DNA from: CALGDE01 sp964655355
GTDB lineage: Bacteria > Cyanobacteriota > Cyanobacteriia > CACIAM-69d
DNA length: 64,000 nt
Assembly: GCA_964655355.1 (NCBI GenBank)
Contig: CAZZMD010000001.1
Span: forward strand, 62,001-126,000
Direction: 5' to 3'
Part shown: piece after piece, positions 9,307-18,250 of the stretch
How positions within the stretch are numbered: the stretch's first letter is position 1
Layout: every line of letters begins with the position of its first letter
Notes under the pieces: generated by a model
Seen by the model: only the letters and a program-made list of their open reading frames with translations
Told to the model about the DNA's origin: nothing
Database searches by the model: none
Made by a program: the position numbers and the translations under genes

Positions 9307-9494
9307 GAGCTGTCTGAGCCCCGTCTGAGCACGGTATGGGATGAATGGGATGGGGCGGATGGCTCGGAGAATGGATGGGACAAACGCCCCCAATCAGACC
9401 CCAATCAGAACTGTAAAATCGAAGACTCAGCACTAATCCCGGCCCTAGCCGAGGCCTAAGGTGCTGGGAAATTATGCTGCCATGGGCTGCCATT

Positions 9495-9527
9495 TGATTT
9501 TGATTAATGTTGATTGATTTTGATTAA
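9495..9527. repeat. Two 13-bp direct repeats ahead of folB
   Basis: TGATTTTGATTAA occurs at 9495-9507 and 9515-9527, 20 bases apart (two helical turns), 25 bases before the folB start. It could be a promoter element or a regulator site; this is inference. Confidence 0.55.
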
Positions 9528-9551
9528 GTCGGGACGAGGTGAAACGGGCGG

Positions 9552-9920
9552 ATGGATCGAATTTATTTATCGGGAGTACGATGCTACGGCTACACGGGCT
9601 TTTTGCAGGAAGAGAAGACCTTAGGGCAATGGTTCGAGGTCGACGCAACCCTGTCGATTGACCTCGCCCCCTCAGGCCAAAGCGATCGCATTGAGGACAC
9701 CCTGGACTATCGCCAGGCGATCGCCCGCATCCAGGACATTGCCCGGGCCTCCAAGGTGGATCTGATTGAACACCTCGCCCAAACGATTGCCGACGCCCTG
9801 CTGGATTTGGAGAAAGTGAACCAAGTTACCGTCCGGGTCACCAAACCCGCACCGCCCATCCCCGACTATGTGGGCACCCTCGCCGTTGAAATTACCCGCC
9901 CCCGCCATGACCTCCCCTAA
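9552..9920 (+). CDS. folB: Dihydroneopterin aldolase
   Basis: 122 residues, the normal length. It converts 7,8-dihydroneopterin to 6-hydroxymethyl-7,8-dihydropterin in folate synthesis. Family features: MDRIYLSGVRCYGYTGFLQE at the start (the family's G-x-x-G-x-x-x-E type opening), the IEDTLDYRQ segment, SKVDLIEHLA, and the C-terminal strand VTVRVTKPAPPIPDYVG. The start codon of rnhA lies inside its last codons (14-base overlap), so the two are translationally linked. Confidence 0.95.
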   Translation: MDRIYLSGVRCYGYTGFLQEEKTLGQWFEVDATLSIDLAPSGQSDRIEDTLDYRQAIARIQDIARASKVDLIEHLAQTIADALLDLEKVNQVTVRVTKPAPPIPDYVGTLAVEITRPRHDLP

Positions 9921-10860
9921 CGCCCCCACCATCTCCAGCCTCTATACCGACGGCGCTTGCTCCGGCAATCCAGGGCCAGGGGGATGGGGCACCGTCGCCT
10001 ATTTCGATGATGGGGGCTGCCACGAAATCGGCGGCGCGGATCGCCAGACCACCAATAATCGCATGGAACTCCAGGCGGCGATCGGGGCTCTGGAATTGCT
10101 CAAAGCCTTTCCCCACCAACAGCCCATCACCCTCCACAGCGACAGCAAATACGTCATTGACGGGATTACAAAATGGATCCACGGCTGGAAACGGAAGGGT
10201 TGGAAAACCTCCACCGGTAAGGCGGTCCTGAACCAAGATCTCTGGCAGGCGTTGGATGATCTCAATGAGTCTTGGGTGAAGTGGCAGTACGTTCGCGGTC
10301 ACAGCGGCGATCGCGGCAATGAACGGTGTGATGCGATCGCCCGCAGTTTCTCGAACGGTCGCCCCGCCGCCCTCCAGCAACGATCCCCTAGCTCCCCCCC
10401 AACCGGTGCCATCCCCAATTCTGGCTCCCCAAAAGCGACCCTCTTGCGATCTGCGTCACCGCCGTCCCTCGACAGTCCTGATACTTTAGAAAGTAATGGG
10501 CCACAGGGTAATAGTCATCACACATCACCCTCAGCCCAATCATCTCTAACTGATCCCCTGTCGGATTTGGGAACTATGACGGACAGCACGGTTACCCCGA
10601 CCCCTACGGAAAATCTCTCTCGAGACGTCCGGGTCGGGCATCTACGCAATTTGATTGAAACATTAAGGGTCGCCGACGAAGTGTCTGACAAAGGTTACCT
10701 GATCACCAGTGCAGAACTGGCGGATCTTATGGACGTTAACGCCAGTGCGGTGACCAGCCGTGGCGATAACTGGGTCTGGCGCAATTGGATTGTGACCCGC
10801 ATGCGTCGGGAGGGCAATCAAATTCTTTGGCAGCTCGAACGGATTGAGGATGTCGCCTAA
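9907..10860 (+). CDS. rnhA: Ribonuclease HI fused to a C-terminal helical domain
   Basis: 317 residues, about twice the length of a plain RNase HI. Residues 8-150 carry the catalytic set D15, E54, D79, H132 and D142 (LYTDGACSGNPGPGGWG; NRMEL; HSDSKYV), so it should cut the RNA strand of RNA-DNA hybrids. A Ser/Pro-rich linker (150-239) leads to residues 240-317 (VRVGHLRNLIETLRVADEV ... QLERIEDVA). This last part looks like a small helix-turn-helix or winged-helix module, since ITSAELADLMDVNASAV resembles a recognition helix pair. It overlaps folB upstream and queG downstream. The fusion is in frame with no sign of a sequencing join. Confidence 0.93.
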   Translation: MTSPNAPTISSLYTDGACSGNPGPGGWGTVAYFDDGGCHEIGGADRQTTNNRMELQAAIGALELLKAFPHQQPITLHSDSKYVIDGITKWIHGWKRKGWKTSTGKAVLNQDLWQALDDLNESWVKWQYVRGHSGDRGNERCDAIARSFSNGRPAALQQRSPSSPPTGAIPNSGSPKATLLRSASPPSLDSPDTLESNGPQGNSHHTSPSAQSSLTDPLSDLGTMTDSTVTPTPTENLSRDVRVGHLRNLIETLRVADEVSDKGYLITSAELADLMDVNASAVTSRGDNWVWRNWIVTRMRREGNQILWQLERIEDVA

Positions 10861-11827
10861 GCCATCCCCGAAGTCATCCCCTCAATCATCCCGAGGGGAC
10901 CTCACACACCAGGTGAAAACTCATGCCCTCCAACTTGGGTTTCACCGGGTGGGGGTTGCTGCGGTCAATCCCCAGGCCCCCGAAACGCCGGGACATCAAG
11001 CCCTGCAACAGTGGCTAGACCGGGGATACCAGGCCCAAATGGCTTGGATGGGGGATCCCCGCCGCCAGGATATTCAAAAAGTGATGCCCGAGGTGCGATC
11101 GCTCATCTGCGTCGCCCTGAATTACTACACCGAGCATCAACATTCCAACGACCCCAACCACGGCAAAATCTCACGCTATGGTTGGGGTCGCGACTATCAC
11201 AAAATATTGGGGCGTCGTCTCAAAGCTCTCAGTCAGTGGCTCACCGACGAGCACGGAGCCACCTGCCGCTGGTATGTGGACACCGGCCCCGTCAGCGACA
11301 AAGCCTGGGCAGAACGGGCGGGCATTGGCTGGATTGGCAAACACGGCAATGTGATTACTCGCTCCCACGGCTCCTGGATTTTTCTGGGGGAAGTATTAAC
11401 GGACCTGGAACTGCAACCGGATCAGCCCCATACCGCCCACTGCGGCACCTGCACCCGTTGCCTCGACGCCTGTCCCACCGGGGCGATCGCCGAACCCTTC
11501 GTCGTCGACGCCAACCGCTGCATCGCCTATCACACCATCGAAAACCGAGCGGAAACCCTGCCCCCGGCGATCGCCCAAAACCTGAACAACTGGGTCGCCG
11601 GCTGCGACATCTGCCAAGACGTGTGCCCCTGGAATCAAACCTTTGCGCAACCCACCGACATCCCCGACTTCCAGCCCTACCCCCAAAACCTAGCCCCTGC
11701 CCTCGACCACCTCGCCACCCTCAGCCAAGCCGACTGGGATCAACACTTTCGCGCCTCCGCCCTCCGCCGCATCAAACCCACCATGTGGCACCGCAACGCC
11801 AAAGCCAACCAGCAAAAAACCGGCTAG
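10850..11827 (+). CDS. queG: Epoxyqueuosine reductase
   Basis: 325 residues. It reduces epoxyqueuosine to queuosine in tRNA using cobalamin and two 4Fe-4S clusters (family knowledge). Cluster cysteines are visible as C198-GT-C201-TR-C204-LDA-C208-P and C252-DI-C255-QDV-C259-P, along with WYVDTGPVSDKAWAERAGIG. The start ATG lies within the last codons of rnhA, so folB-rnhA-queG looks like one operon. Its stop codon is inside a long hairpin that also ends prk transcription from the other side. A TTG six bases upstream is in frame but less likely. Confidence 0.95.
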   Translation: MSPKPSPKSSPQSSRGDLTHQVKTHALQLGFHRVGVAAVNPQAPETPGHQALQQWLDRGYQAQMAWMGDPRRQDIQKVMPEVRSLICVALNYYTEHQHSNDPNHGKISRYGWGRDYHKILGRRLKALSQWLTDEHGATCRWYVDTGPVSDKAWAERAGIGWIGKHGNVITRSHGSWIFLGEVLTDLELQPDQPHTAHCGTCTRCLDACPTGAIAEPFVVDANRCIAYHTIENRAETLPPAIAQNLNNWVAGCDICQDVCPWNQTFAQPTDIPDFQPYPQNLAPALDHLATLSQADWDQHFRASALRRIKPTMWHRNAKANQQKTG

Positions 11828-11850
11828 GACAACTCATTGTCCTGCCGGTT
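11814..11850 (-). terminator. prk terminator overlapping the queG stop codon
   Basis: AACCGGC + AGGACAA pair with TTGTCCT + GCCGGTT (14 bp with a one-base bulge, loop CTCA). On the minus strand the stem is followed by T6, a strong intrinsic terminator about 80 bases after the prk stop. The bulged T is the first base of the queG TAG. Confidence 0.9.
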
Positions 11851-11927
11851 CCATGCTTAGAGTTCGAGGGGACGCAGCGCGTCGATACCGCGAATAACGC
11901 CCCCCGTGATTGGGTTAACCCCGAGGT

Positions 11928-12929
11928 CTATACCGCAGCGGCAACCTTTTCGGGCTGGGTCAAACGCTCATAGGTAGAGCGCATCTTCAGACCGGTCAAC
12001 ACCTGGAACAAGCCAGAACCGTTGTTAGAACCGGGATACTCGCGGTGCTTAATCAACAGCTCAGTCATCTCGCCAGAGTACTTGGTGGAGACGTTACTCA
12101 AATGCTGCTCCACATAGATCAGCTCATCCAAGTTCTCGAACTGACCATCCACTTCCAGCACAGACACGCTGTTGCCGTAATACTCCTCAGGACCGTAGAA
12201 CATCTTCAGGCCGGGGTAGGAGCAGGTCAGCTTACGACCACAGGGCGTCCACTTAATGGTGGAACCCTCGTCGAACAGATAAGCCGGCGTAAAGCCCTCA
12301 ACACCCTCGCGCTGAATCATGCGCACCCGCAGAATCTTGCGCTCCTTGTCATCCTTCAGCAACTCGGTGGGCAGAATCTGAATAACCACATCAGCGTGGG
12401 TCTTCTGGGGATCGATATAAGCCTGGAAATCAGGGCGGCGAGCTTCAATGGAAGCCAGCACGTCCTCATAGGTATGACCCCGCTCAGCCATATCACGCTG
12501 GATCTTCCAAGCGATCTTCACCTCATCGCTGATATCCAGGTAAACGCTGAAATCGAGCAGACCACGCACACGCTCATCAAACAGAGGATGCAATCCCTCA
12601 ATCACAATGACCTTGTTGGGGTCAATGCGCTCGGGGGGATCGAGTTCGCCCGTCTCGTGGTTATAGATAGGCTTATCGATGGGCTGACCTTCCTTCAGGG
12701 CCTTGATCTGCTCATACATCAGATCAAAATTATTTGCCTTGGGGTCCAGGGCCGTCACACCCGCAGCCTTACGACCTTTACGATCCAGGCTGTGGTAGTC
12801 GTCCAGACAGATGACCGTCATGAACTCTTCGCCGAATAAATCAGCCAAACGGCGCAGGAACGTGGACTTACCGCATCCGGAGTCGCCAGCTACACCAATC
12901 AGGACGACGCGATCAGGCTTGATGGTCAT
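11928..12929 (-). CDS. prk: Phosphoribulokinase
   Basis: 333 residues, the usual cyanobacterial length. It phosphorylates ribulose 5-phosphate to ribulose 1,5-bisphosphate in the Calvin cycle. The P-loop is at G15-DSGCGKS22. Cys19 in the P-loop and Cys41 (VICLDDYHSLDR) are the pair that forms the regulatory disulfide used by thioredoxin and CP12 in the family. YNHETGELDPPERIDPN and VIEGLHPLFDERV are typical. A good ribosome binding site (AGAGGAA) lies 6-8 bases ahead of the ATG. It is divergent from petH. Confidence 0.97.
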   Translation of the reverse strand: MTIKPDRVVLIGVAGDSGCGKSTFLRRLADLFGEEFMTVICLDDYHSLDRKGRKAAGVTALDPKANNFDLMYEQIKALKEGQPIDKPIYNHETGELDPPERIDPNKVIVIEGLHPLFDERVRGLLDFSVYLDISDEVKIAWKIQRDMAERGHTYEDVLASIEARRPDFQAYIDPQKTHADVVIQILPTELLKDDKERKILRVRMIQREGVEGFTPAYLFDEGSTIKWTPCGRKLTCSYPGLKMFYGPEEYYGNSVSVLEVDGQFENLDELIYVEQHLSNVSTKYSGEMTELLIKHREYPGSNNGSGLFQVLTGLKMRSTYERLTQPEKVAAAV

Positions 12930-13682
12930 AAGTTTCCTCTATGCAATGATAATGTTAACTAATCCTTTAGTGATTCAGAGGCGATCGCCGTTGGGAAGCC
13001 CCAGTGTAATTGTCGACATTTCTGGGGGGCAAGCGTTTAACTTCCGCGACGGTCGTTTTGCGGCATCCCCGGTTTTCAGGTAGGAGCACCATCAACCTCA
13101 TTTGTTGAATGCCGCAGACCATTACACAGTCTTGAAAGCTTCTGGAGGGCAGAAATGCTCTCTATTTATTAAGGATTGTTTACTCCTACTGAGTCCCATG
13201 TAGAGTATCAAGACCTTGTCATCTGGCGCAAGGGCTTGTGTCTAACGGAAACGCTAGGGTAGACCCTGCTGCCACCCCGCCCGTCGGAGCCCCCCTCGGC
13301 CGTGGGCTTCCCCTGCCATTCATCAATCTTTTTGGAATCAGATTAGACGTCGGAAAAAGTAAAGAACTTGTTAAGAGAAGGCTTTGTTTTTGAACAGCAA
13401 AATGGCGGGCGATCGGGGCAACGGACAAGGCAGATTGATGGGTCATGGCCCTTGAAGCACTTCCACGGGCGCAGCCGTTTTAGGGGGAAATGGGCGATGA
13501 GTCGGGGGGGATCAACGGTTGTCGATTCCGCTGCCCAAGGCCGAGGATCAATCGCGGCGAATCGGCATCTATCCCTGGTATTAGGGTCAAATCCCTCAGG
13601 AAACTCTATGGCTTGGGTTGCCCTATTGATAGAATCTTTTATAACTTAAAAGCCTTTGAAGCCTCGGAGAGTCTTAACAAGC
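12930..13682. other. Divergent prk-petH intergenic region
   Basis: 753 bases with no convincing gene; short frames here lack start context and conservation-like composition. The prk side has the ribosome binding site and an A+T-rich block (GTTAACATTATCATTGC on the minus strand). The petH side ends with CTTTTATAACTTAAAAGCC and CGGAGAG before the ATG. A purine-rich stretch near 13350-13375 suggests a second promoter region. No NtcA-type GTA-N8-TAC site was found by eye. The length suggests long leaders or extra regulation. Confidence 0.5.
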
Positions 13683-14858
13683 ATGTACAGCCCCAGTGCG
13701 ATCGGGAATAGCAGCGGTACTGCTGCCAGTAACCGCCTGTTCCGTTACGAAGTCAGTGGTCTACGCGCCAACGGTGCAGCCCAAGCACCCGTCCGCAAGA
13801 GCGGCAGTGTGTTCATCACGGTTCCCTACAGTCGCATGGTGGCGGAGATGCGGCGCATCGCCAAGCTAGGGGGGCAGATTCTCAGCATCACCCCCATCGG
13901 CGCTGATGGTCCCCCTGAGCAGCCCGCTGCTGCCCCCGCCGCTGCTGCCCCCGCTGCGAAGAAAAAGAAGAAGCCCGGCGCTGATGTTCCGGTCAACATC
14001 TACAAGCCCAAGAGCCCCTATGTGGGTAAGTGCATGTCCAATGAAGCACTGGTGGCCGAAGGCGGCTCCGGGATTGTACAGCACGTTAAATTCGATATCT
14101 CCGGCGGCGACCTGGAGTACGTCGAGGGTCAGAGTATCGGCATCATTCCCCCCGGTGAGGACAAGAAGGGCAAGCCCCACAAGCTGCGTCTCTATTCCAT
14201 CGCCTCGACCCGCCATGGGGACGATGTGGATGACAAGACCGTTTCCCTGTGTGTCCGCCAGTTGGAATATGACGATCCGGATACCGGCGAGCACGTCTAT
14301 GGGGTCTGCTCCAGCCATATTTGCCAGCTCAAGCCGGGCGACGATGTGGTGATTACGGGTCCGGTGGGCAAGGAAATGTTGCTGCCAGATGATCCCGAAG
14401 CGAACATCATCATGCTGGGCACCGGTACGGGGATTGCGCCGTTCCGGGCATTCCTGTGGCGCATGTTCAAAGAAAACAACCCTGAGTACAAGTTCAAGGG
14501 CTTGGCTTGGTTGTTCTTTGGCATCCCTTACACCGCCAATATCCTTTACAAGGATGACCTGGAGAAGATGCAGGCGGAGAATCCCGAAAACTGCCGTCTA
14601 ACCTATGCCATTTCTCGGGAGCAAAAAACCGAGGAAGGCGGCAAGATGTACATCCAGGAGCGGATCAAAGAGTATGCAGATGAGCTGTGGGCTTTGATGC
14701 AGGATCCCAAGACCCATCTGTATATGTGTGGTCTGAAGGGTATGAAGCCTGGCGTTGACGAAGGGATGACGGCTGCTGCCAATAAATTCGGTGTGGATTG
14801 GAATGAGTATCGTACTCAGCTCAAGAAGGAGCACCGTTGGCACGTTGAGGTCTACTAA
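13683..14858 (+). CDS. petH: Ferredoxin-NADP(+) oxidoreductase with CpcD-like domain
   Basis: 391 residues. It transfers electrons from reduced ferredoxin to NADP+ at the thylakoid. Residues about 15-72 (NRLFRYEVSGLRANG ... GGQILSITPIG) are a CpcD-like linker domain that docks FNR on phycobilisomes. A flexible Pro/Ala stretch with KKKKK follows. From about 101 the FAD and NADP domains show the FAD motif RLYSIAST, the NADP-binding loop GTGTGIAPFR, and the C-terminal WHVEVY with the stacking Tyr. No ATG lies between Met56 and Met118, which bears on the short isoform. It ends at a bidirectional terminator. Confidence 0.97.
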   Translation: MYSPSAIGNSSGTAASNRLFRYEVSGLRANGAAQAPVRKSGSVFITVPYSRMVAEMRRIAKLGGQILSITPIGADGPPEQPAAAPAAAAPAAKKKKKPGADVPVNIYKPKSPYVGKCMSNEALVAEGGSGIVQHVKFDISGGDLEYVEGQSIGIIPPGEDKKGKPHKLRLYSIASTRHGDDVDDKTVSLCVRQLEYDDPDTGEHVYGVCSSHICQLKPGDDVVITGPVGKEMLLPDDPEANIIMLGTGTGIAPFRAFLWRMFKENNPEYKFKGLAWLFFGIPYTANILYKDDLEKMQAENPENCRLTYAISREQKTEEGGKMYIQERIKEYADELWALMQDPKTHLYMCGLKGMKPGVDEGMTAAANKFGVDWNEYRTQLKKEHRWHVEVY

Positions 14859-14954
14859 GACCAATTAGGTCAGACCGATCGCCCAATGATCGCGATCGCC
14901 CCGAAGATCCATTAATCCTGGAATTCTGGAGCGATCGCCCAACCATCAAAAATC

Positions 14955-14996
14955 AAAGATGCCGAGTCCCATTAACGGTGACCCGGCATCTTTATT
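14955..14996. terminator. Bidirectional terminator between petH and ylqD
   Basis: AAAGATGCCG and CGGCATCTTT form a perfect 10-bp stem flanked by A-rich and T-rich sides, so it can work for both convergent genes. Two HIP1-containing segments lie between it and the petH stop. Confidence 0.88.
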
Positions 14997-15043
14997 TCAG
15001 TGTTCGGCTTTAATGTTCGACGGGGTATCCCATCGGGCCAGTC

Positions 15044-15493
15044 CTACAGTTCGCCGCGAATTTCTTCGACGACGCCATCCCGCAGCAGAACCTCAACCTG
15101 CATTTTTTCAACCAGATTATCGCCGGTCTTCAGGGTGAATACACTATCCATCTGCCCCTGGTTCACTTCCTGATCCAGCTCCAAGCCCTGCACTTGGTTG
15201 AGCTGCTGAAGCAGTTGGTTCTTTTGGTTGAGCATTTTGTTTTTCTGCTCGGTCACCTGATTCTGCACGCTATCGAGTTGCCGCTGCACTTCGGTGCTGG
15301 GGGGCTGGACGCTTTGCTTTTGGATTTGGGCGATCGCCTGTTGCCCTTGGGTTTCGAGGGACTGCATTTGGCGATCAATCCGGCTCACTTGATCCTGCAA
15401 TTCTGCCTGAGCCTGTTCCTTCCACTGAGGAGTCACAACAGATTTAATGGAGATTTTGCGGGTGAGCTGCAACGAACCTTGAGCGACATCCAT
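15044..15493 (-). CDS. ylqD: YlqD family protein
   Basis: 149 residues with long amphipathic helices. A Gln-rich coiled coil spans about 25-105 (QAELQDQVSRIDRQMQSLE; QNQVTEQKNKMLNQKNQLL). A short beta-type end follows (SVFTLKTGDNLVEKMQVEV ... VEEIRGEL). This layout matches the YlqD family of Firmicutes and cyanobacteria, whose role is not established to my knowledge. In this window it lies between petH (convergent) and aas (same strand, upstream). Confidence 0.85.
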   Translation of the reverse strand: MDVAQGSLQLTRKISIKSVVTPQWKEQAQAELQDQVSRIDRQMQSLETQGQQAIAQIQKQSVQPPSTEVQRQLDSVQNQVTEQKNKMLNQKNQLLQQLNQVQGLELDQEVNQGQMDSVFTLKTGDNLVEKMQVEVLLRDGVVEEIRGEL

Positions 15494-15633
15494 AGGGAAT
15501 TGTTGAGTTGTTTTCTAAGGGTTTCCAGACGTGGGGCACCATTGGCGGGCAATCGCCAGCATTGACGCAAGTCCCCATTGGGATAGCCGTTTATCGCTAC
15601 CCTAATAAGAATCCCCCACCGATGGTGGTGTGA

Positions 15634-17634
15634 TCAGGATGCCCCAAACATCCCGTCAATCATATCGCGGTAGTGGTCGGTGACACGGGGGCGACGAATT
15701 TTCAGGGTTTGAGTCAGTTGTCCGTTCTCCTGGGAGAAATTTTCCGGCAGCAATCGGAAGGGGCCAATGCGTTCTTCGGCTTTGTAACCGGGGCGATTTT
15801 TGAGTTCGCGGTTCAGTTCGTTACGGAACAGGGTCTCCAGGGCAGGCTCCAGGGCGATCGCCCCGTCATCGTCCAGGGTCCACTGGGGAACCGAGGCCCC
15901 CTGAGCCCGCAGATTAATATCCACCGCTTCCCGATTGGGCACAATCAGCGCCCCCAAGACTTTCTGGTCTTGCCCCACCATCATGATTTGATCCACAAAC
16001 ACGCTGCGGGCGCAGGCATCCTCGATGGGTTGGGGTTCAATATTTTCACCGTTGGTGAGGACAATGGTGTCCTTGGCGCGACCGGTGATAATCAGGTCGC
16101 CATTGGGGAACAGCTGACCAATATCGCCCGTGTCAAACCAGCCCTCAGGGCTGATCGCCTTTTGGGTGGCTTCTGGATTTTGATAATAGCCCGCCATCAC
16201 CTGGGGACCCCGGGCCAGCACCAAACCGCGATCGCCAATGGGCAGGGGCTTGCGGGTTTCCAAATCCACCACTTCCAACTCCGTGTGGGGGATGGGAGCA
16301 CCGGAAGATCCGCGGCGATTAAACCACAGGCGACGGGCACAGAGCACGGGGGCCGTTTCCGTTAAGCCATAGCCCACCAGCACCTTAATATCGACAATTT
16401 CAAAAAACAGCTCCAGGTGCGGGGCCAATGCGCCACCGCCACTGATGGCATAGCGAAACTTACCGCCGGTGGCCTGGCGAATGGTTTTGTAAATCAGGCG
16501 ATCGCCCAGCTTATGGAGGGGCCAAAAAAGAGTTGCTTTGATGGATGCCAGGAAACGGGCCGGCGCTGATGCCGTCTCAGTGGAGAGTTCCAGCCCCTTG
16601 GCTTTGCGCTGAGCAAGAATATGTTTTTCGCTGAAGCCCAGAAAGGTTTTCACCAGGTTTTGCTTTTTCTCGGGCTGCGATCGCAACTGTTTTTGCACGC
16701 CCTCATAAATGGACTCCCACAGCCGGGGCACCGCCAACATATAAAACGGCTGATGCTGCTTAAAGTCAGCCTTGATGGACCGCAGATTGGTATACACCAA
16801 CTTGCATCCCTGGGACGCCAGATAATAATCCCCCGCCCGTCCAAAGGAATGCCAAGTGGGCAAAATGGTCAGCGCAGGATCACCGGGATAGGGCGCAGCA
16901 ACCGCTCCCAGGGTGGTCATCTGGTGCATCAAATTGCCGTGGGAGAGCATCACCCCCTTCGGCTTCCCCGTTGTTCCCGAGGTATAGATCAACGTCGCCA
17001 GGGTATCGCGGGTTAATTTAGGACGTTTGAAGCCATGGGTTTTGCCCCGTTCCAAGACCTCGTCATAGGTCAACAGCGGCATTTCCTCCGGTAACTTCGC
17101 CGGGCGATCGCCCACCTCCCCCGTCAACACCACAATGGCATCCAAAGATTGGGGTAACTCAGCCAGGCGATCGCCCAATCGCTTGAGCAACTTTTGATGT
17201 TCCAGGATCAAGAGCCGGGAGCCACTGTGCTGAATGATATAGAGCAGCTCCTCCGTTTCCGCCTGGGAACTGCGCACCGCATTGGCCAACCCCGCCGTCA
17301 TCATCCCCTGGTCAGCCACAAACCACCGGGCACAATTATCCGAAATCAATGCCGCCCGGGGGGGGATGGTCAACCCCGCTTCCGTTGCAGTCTGCCAAGC
17401 CTCCTGGGGCATCAAACTTTGCAGCCCTGCCGCAAACTGTTGCAATATCCCTGCCAGCGCTTTGAACGTTAATTCCAGTTGGGGCGTGCTGTGGCGATCG
17501 CACAATGCCGTCAGCCCACCAAACTTTTCCGCCGCCCGCGGCCAAATCTCCGGTAACCCCGCCAGGTCCGAATAATCAACCAACCGAGCAAAATTCGCCT
17601 GTTCTTCGGGGACAAGATGGTGAGAAACCGTCAT
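15634..17634 (-). CDS. aas: Long-chain acyl-ACP synthetase / AMP-dependent synthetase
   Basis: 666 residues from MTVSHHLVPEEQ; the frame extends 34 codons further but with Cys/Pro-rich sequence unlike the family. It activates free fatty acids with ATP. Cyanobacterial orthologues join them to acyl carrier protein to recycle membrane lipids (established for the Aas group). Adenylation motifs: IYTSGTTGKPKGVMLSHGN (ATP loop), YGLTETAPVL, GWFDTGDIG and the GRAKDTIVLTNGENIEPQPIE hinge region. A long linker insert (KTFLGFSEKHILAQRKAKG) is typical of the LC-FACS group. It stands alone, with a leader of 616 bases. Confidence 0.93.
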   Translation of the reverse strand: MTVSHHLVPEEQANFARLVDYSDLAGLPEIWPRAAEKFGGLTALCDRHSTPQLELTFKALAGILQQFAAGLQSLMPQEAWQTATEAGLTIPPRAALISDNCARWFVADQGMMTAGLANAVRSSQAETEELLYIIQHSGSRLLILEHQKLLKRLGDRLAELPQSLDAIVVLTGEVGDRPAKLPEEMPLLTYDEVLERGKTHGFKRPKLTRDTLATLIYTSGTTGKPKGVMLSHGNLMHQMTTLGAVAAPYPGDPALTILPTWHSFGRAGDYYLASQGCKLVYTNLRSIKADFKQHQPFYMLAVPRLWESIYEGVQKQLRSQPEKKQNLVKTFLGFSEKHILAQRKAKGLELSTETASAPARFLASIKATLFWPLHKLGDRLIYKTIRQATGGKFRYAISGGGALAPHLELFFEIVDIKVLVGYGLTETAPVLCARRLWFNRRGSSGAPIPHTELEVVDLETRKPLPIGDRGLVLARGPQVMAGYYQNPEATQKAISPEGWFDTGDIGQLFPNGDLIITGRAKDTIVLTNGENIEPQPIEDACARSVFVDQIMMVGQDQKVLGALIVPNREAVDINLRAQGASVPQWTLDDDGAIALEPALETLFRNELNRELKNRPGYKAEERIGPFRLLPENFSQENGQLTQTLKIRRPRVTDHYRDMIDGMFGAS

Positions 17635-17890
17635 AGCTCTTTCAGATGTGTTGGGTAGAAGGGCGCAGCAAGGACACAGCCCAGGACAAACTAACGTTGC
17701 CGGAAGGTTGCCGGAAGATAGCTCAAAGCATATCAACTGCTGATCTCTACCCTAGACAAGCATTCACCGAAAGCAATAAAACCATCGACCAGCTTCGCGA
17801 CTGGACAAGCCGCCCATTAACCTCAACTCCACCCGGATTCTCTACCAGCAGCCAAAAAATAACCCCAAAAAATAGCCAAAAAAACAGCCA

Positions 17891-17920
17891 ACAAGAAAGG
17901 GAGTGGCGATCGCCACTCCC
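17891..17920 (-). terminator. HIP1-based terminator hairpin
   Basis: 17899-17920 is a perfect 22-bp palindrome centred on GCGATCGC. On the minus strand it is followed by TTTCTTGTT and, further on, T7. It would end transcripts coming from the PEP-CTERM gene before they enter aas. Confidence 0.7.
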
Positions 17921-17961
17921 CCGTCGCAGATGCCCGCACCTAGTAGGCATCTGCGGCCCTA

Positions 17962-18013
17962 CCACGCATTGGAGCTACGTATTGAAACTACGCATTAACA
18001 CTAAGCATTGAAA
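17962..18013. repeat. Degenerate tandem array, 4 x 13 bp
   Basis: Units are CCACGCATTGGAG, CTACGTATTGAAA, CTACGCATTAACA and CTAAGCATTGAAA. They share the core C-x-A-CGCATTgAaa. Divergence between units shows it is older than the other tandem duplications in the window. Confidence 0.75.
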
Positions 18014-18250
18014 CTCGTCGGAGGGGTGCCACTGACCCAAAAGTGACACCGGTCTAGGGAGCCCCGCCCTTCGGATTGTTATAGATACACCACTATCTTC
18101 CGCAACCTAAGGAATGCCACGATGAGATTGACATCCCCAGGGAATCAGCAAAGGACGCGAAGCATACGCCCATCCCCTGCTATCCCCAGGCGGGGCCGCT
18201 GTCCTCATTTAAGGAACAGCGGCATCAGACACGCTTTACGCGTTTGCAGC

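Larger units (their letters stand above)
17635..18250. other. Intergenic region between the PEP-CTERM gene and aas
   Basis: No gene is evident. It contains a terminator-like HIP1 palindrome (17899-17920) and a second hairpin (GCAGATGCC/GGCATCTGC, 17926-17954). Next come a degenerate 13-bp repeat array (17962-18013), an imperfect hairpin GGTGCCACT/AGTGACACC (18026-18050) and a stem GCCGCTGT/ACAGCGGC at about 18196-18223, just past the PEP-CTERM stop. The aas promoter should lie at the left end. Confidence 0.6.

Noticed and set aside
13219..13446. Minus-strand frame of 75 codons in the prk-petH gap
   Set aside because: No ribosome binding site, composition like non-coding DNA, and it overlaps likely promoter sequence.
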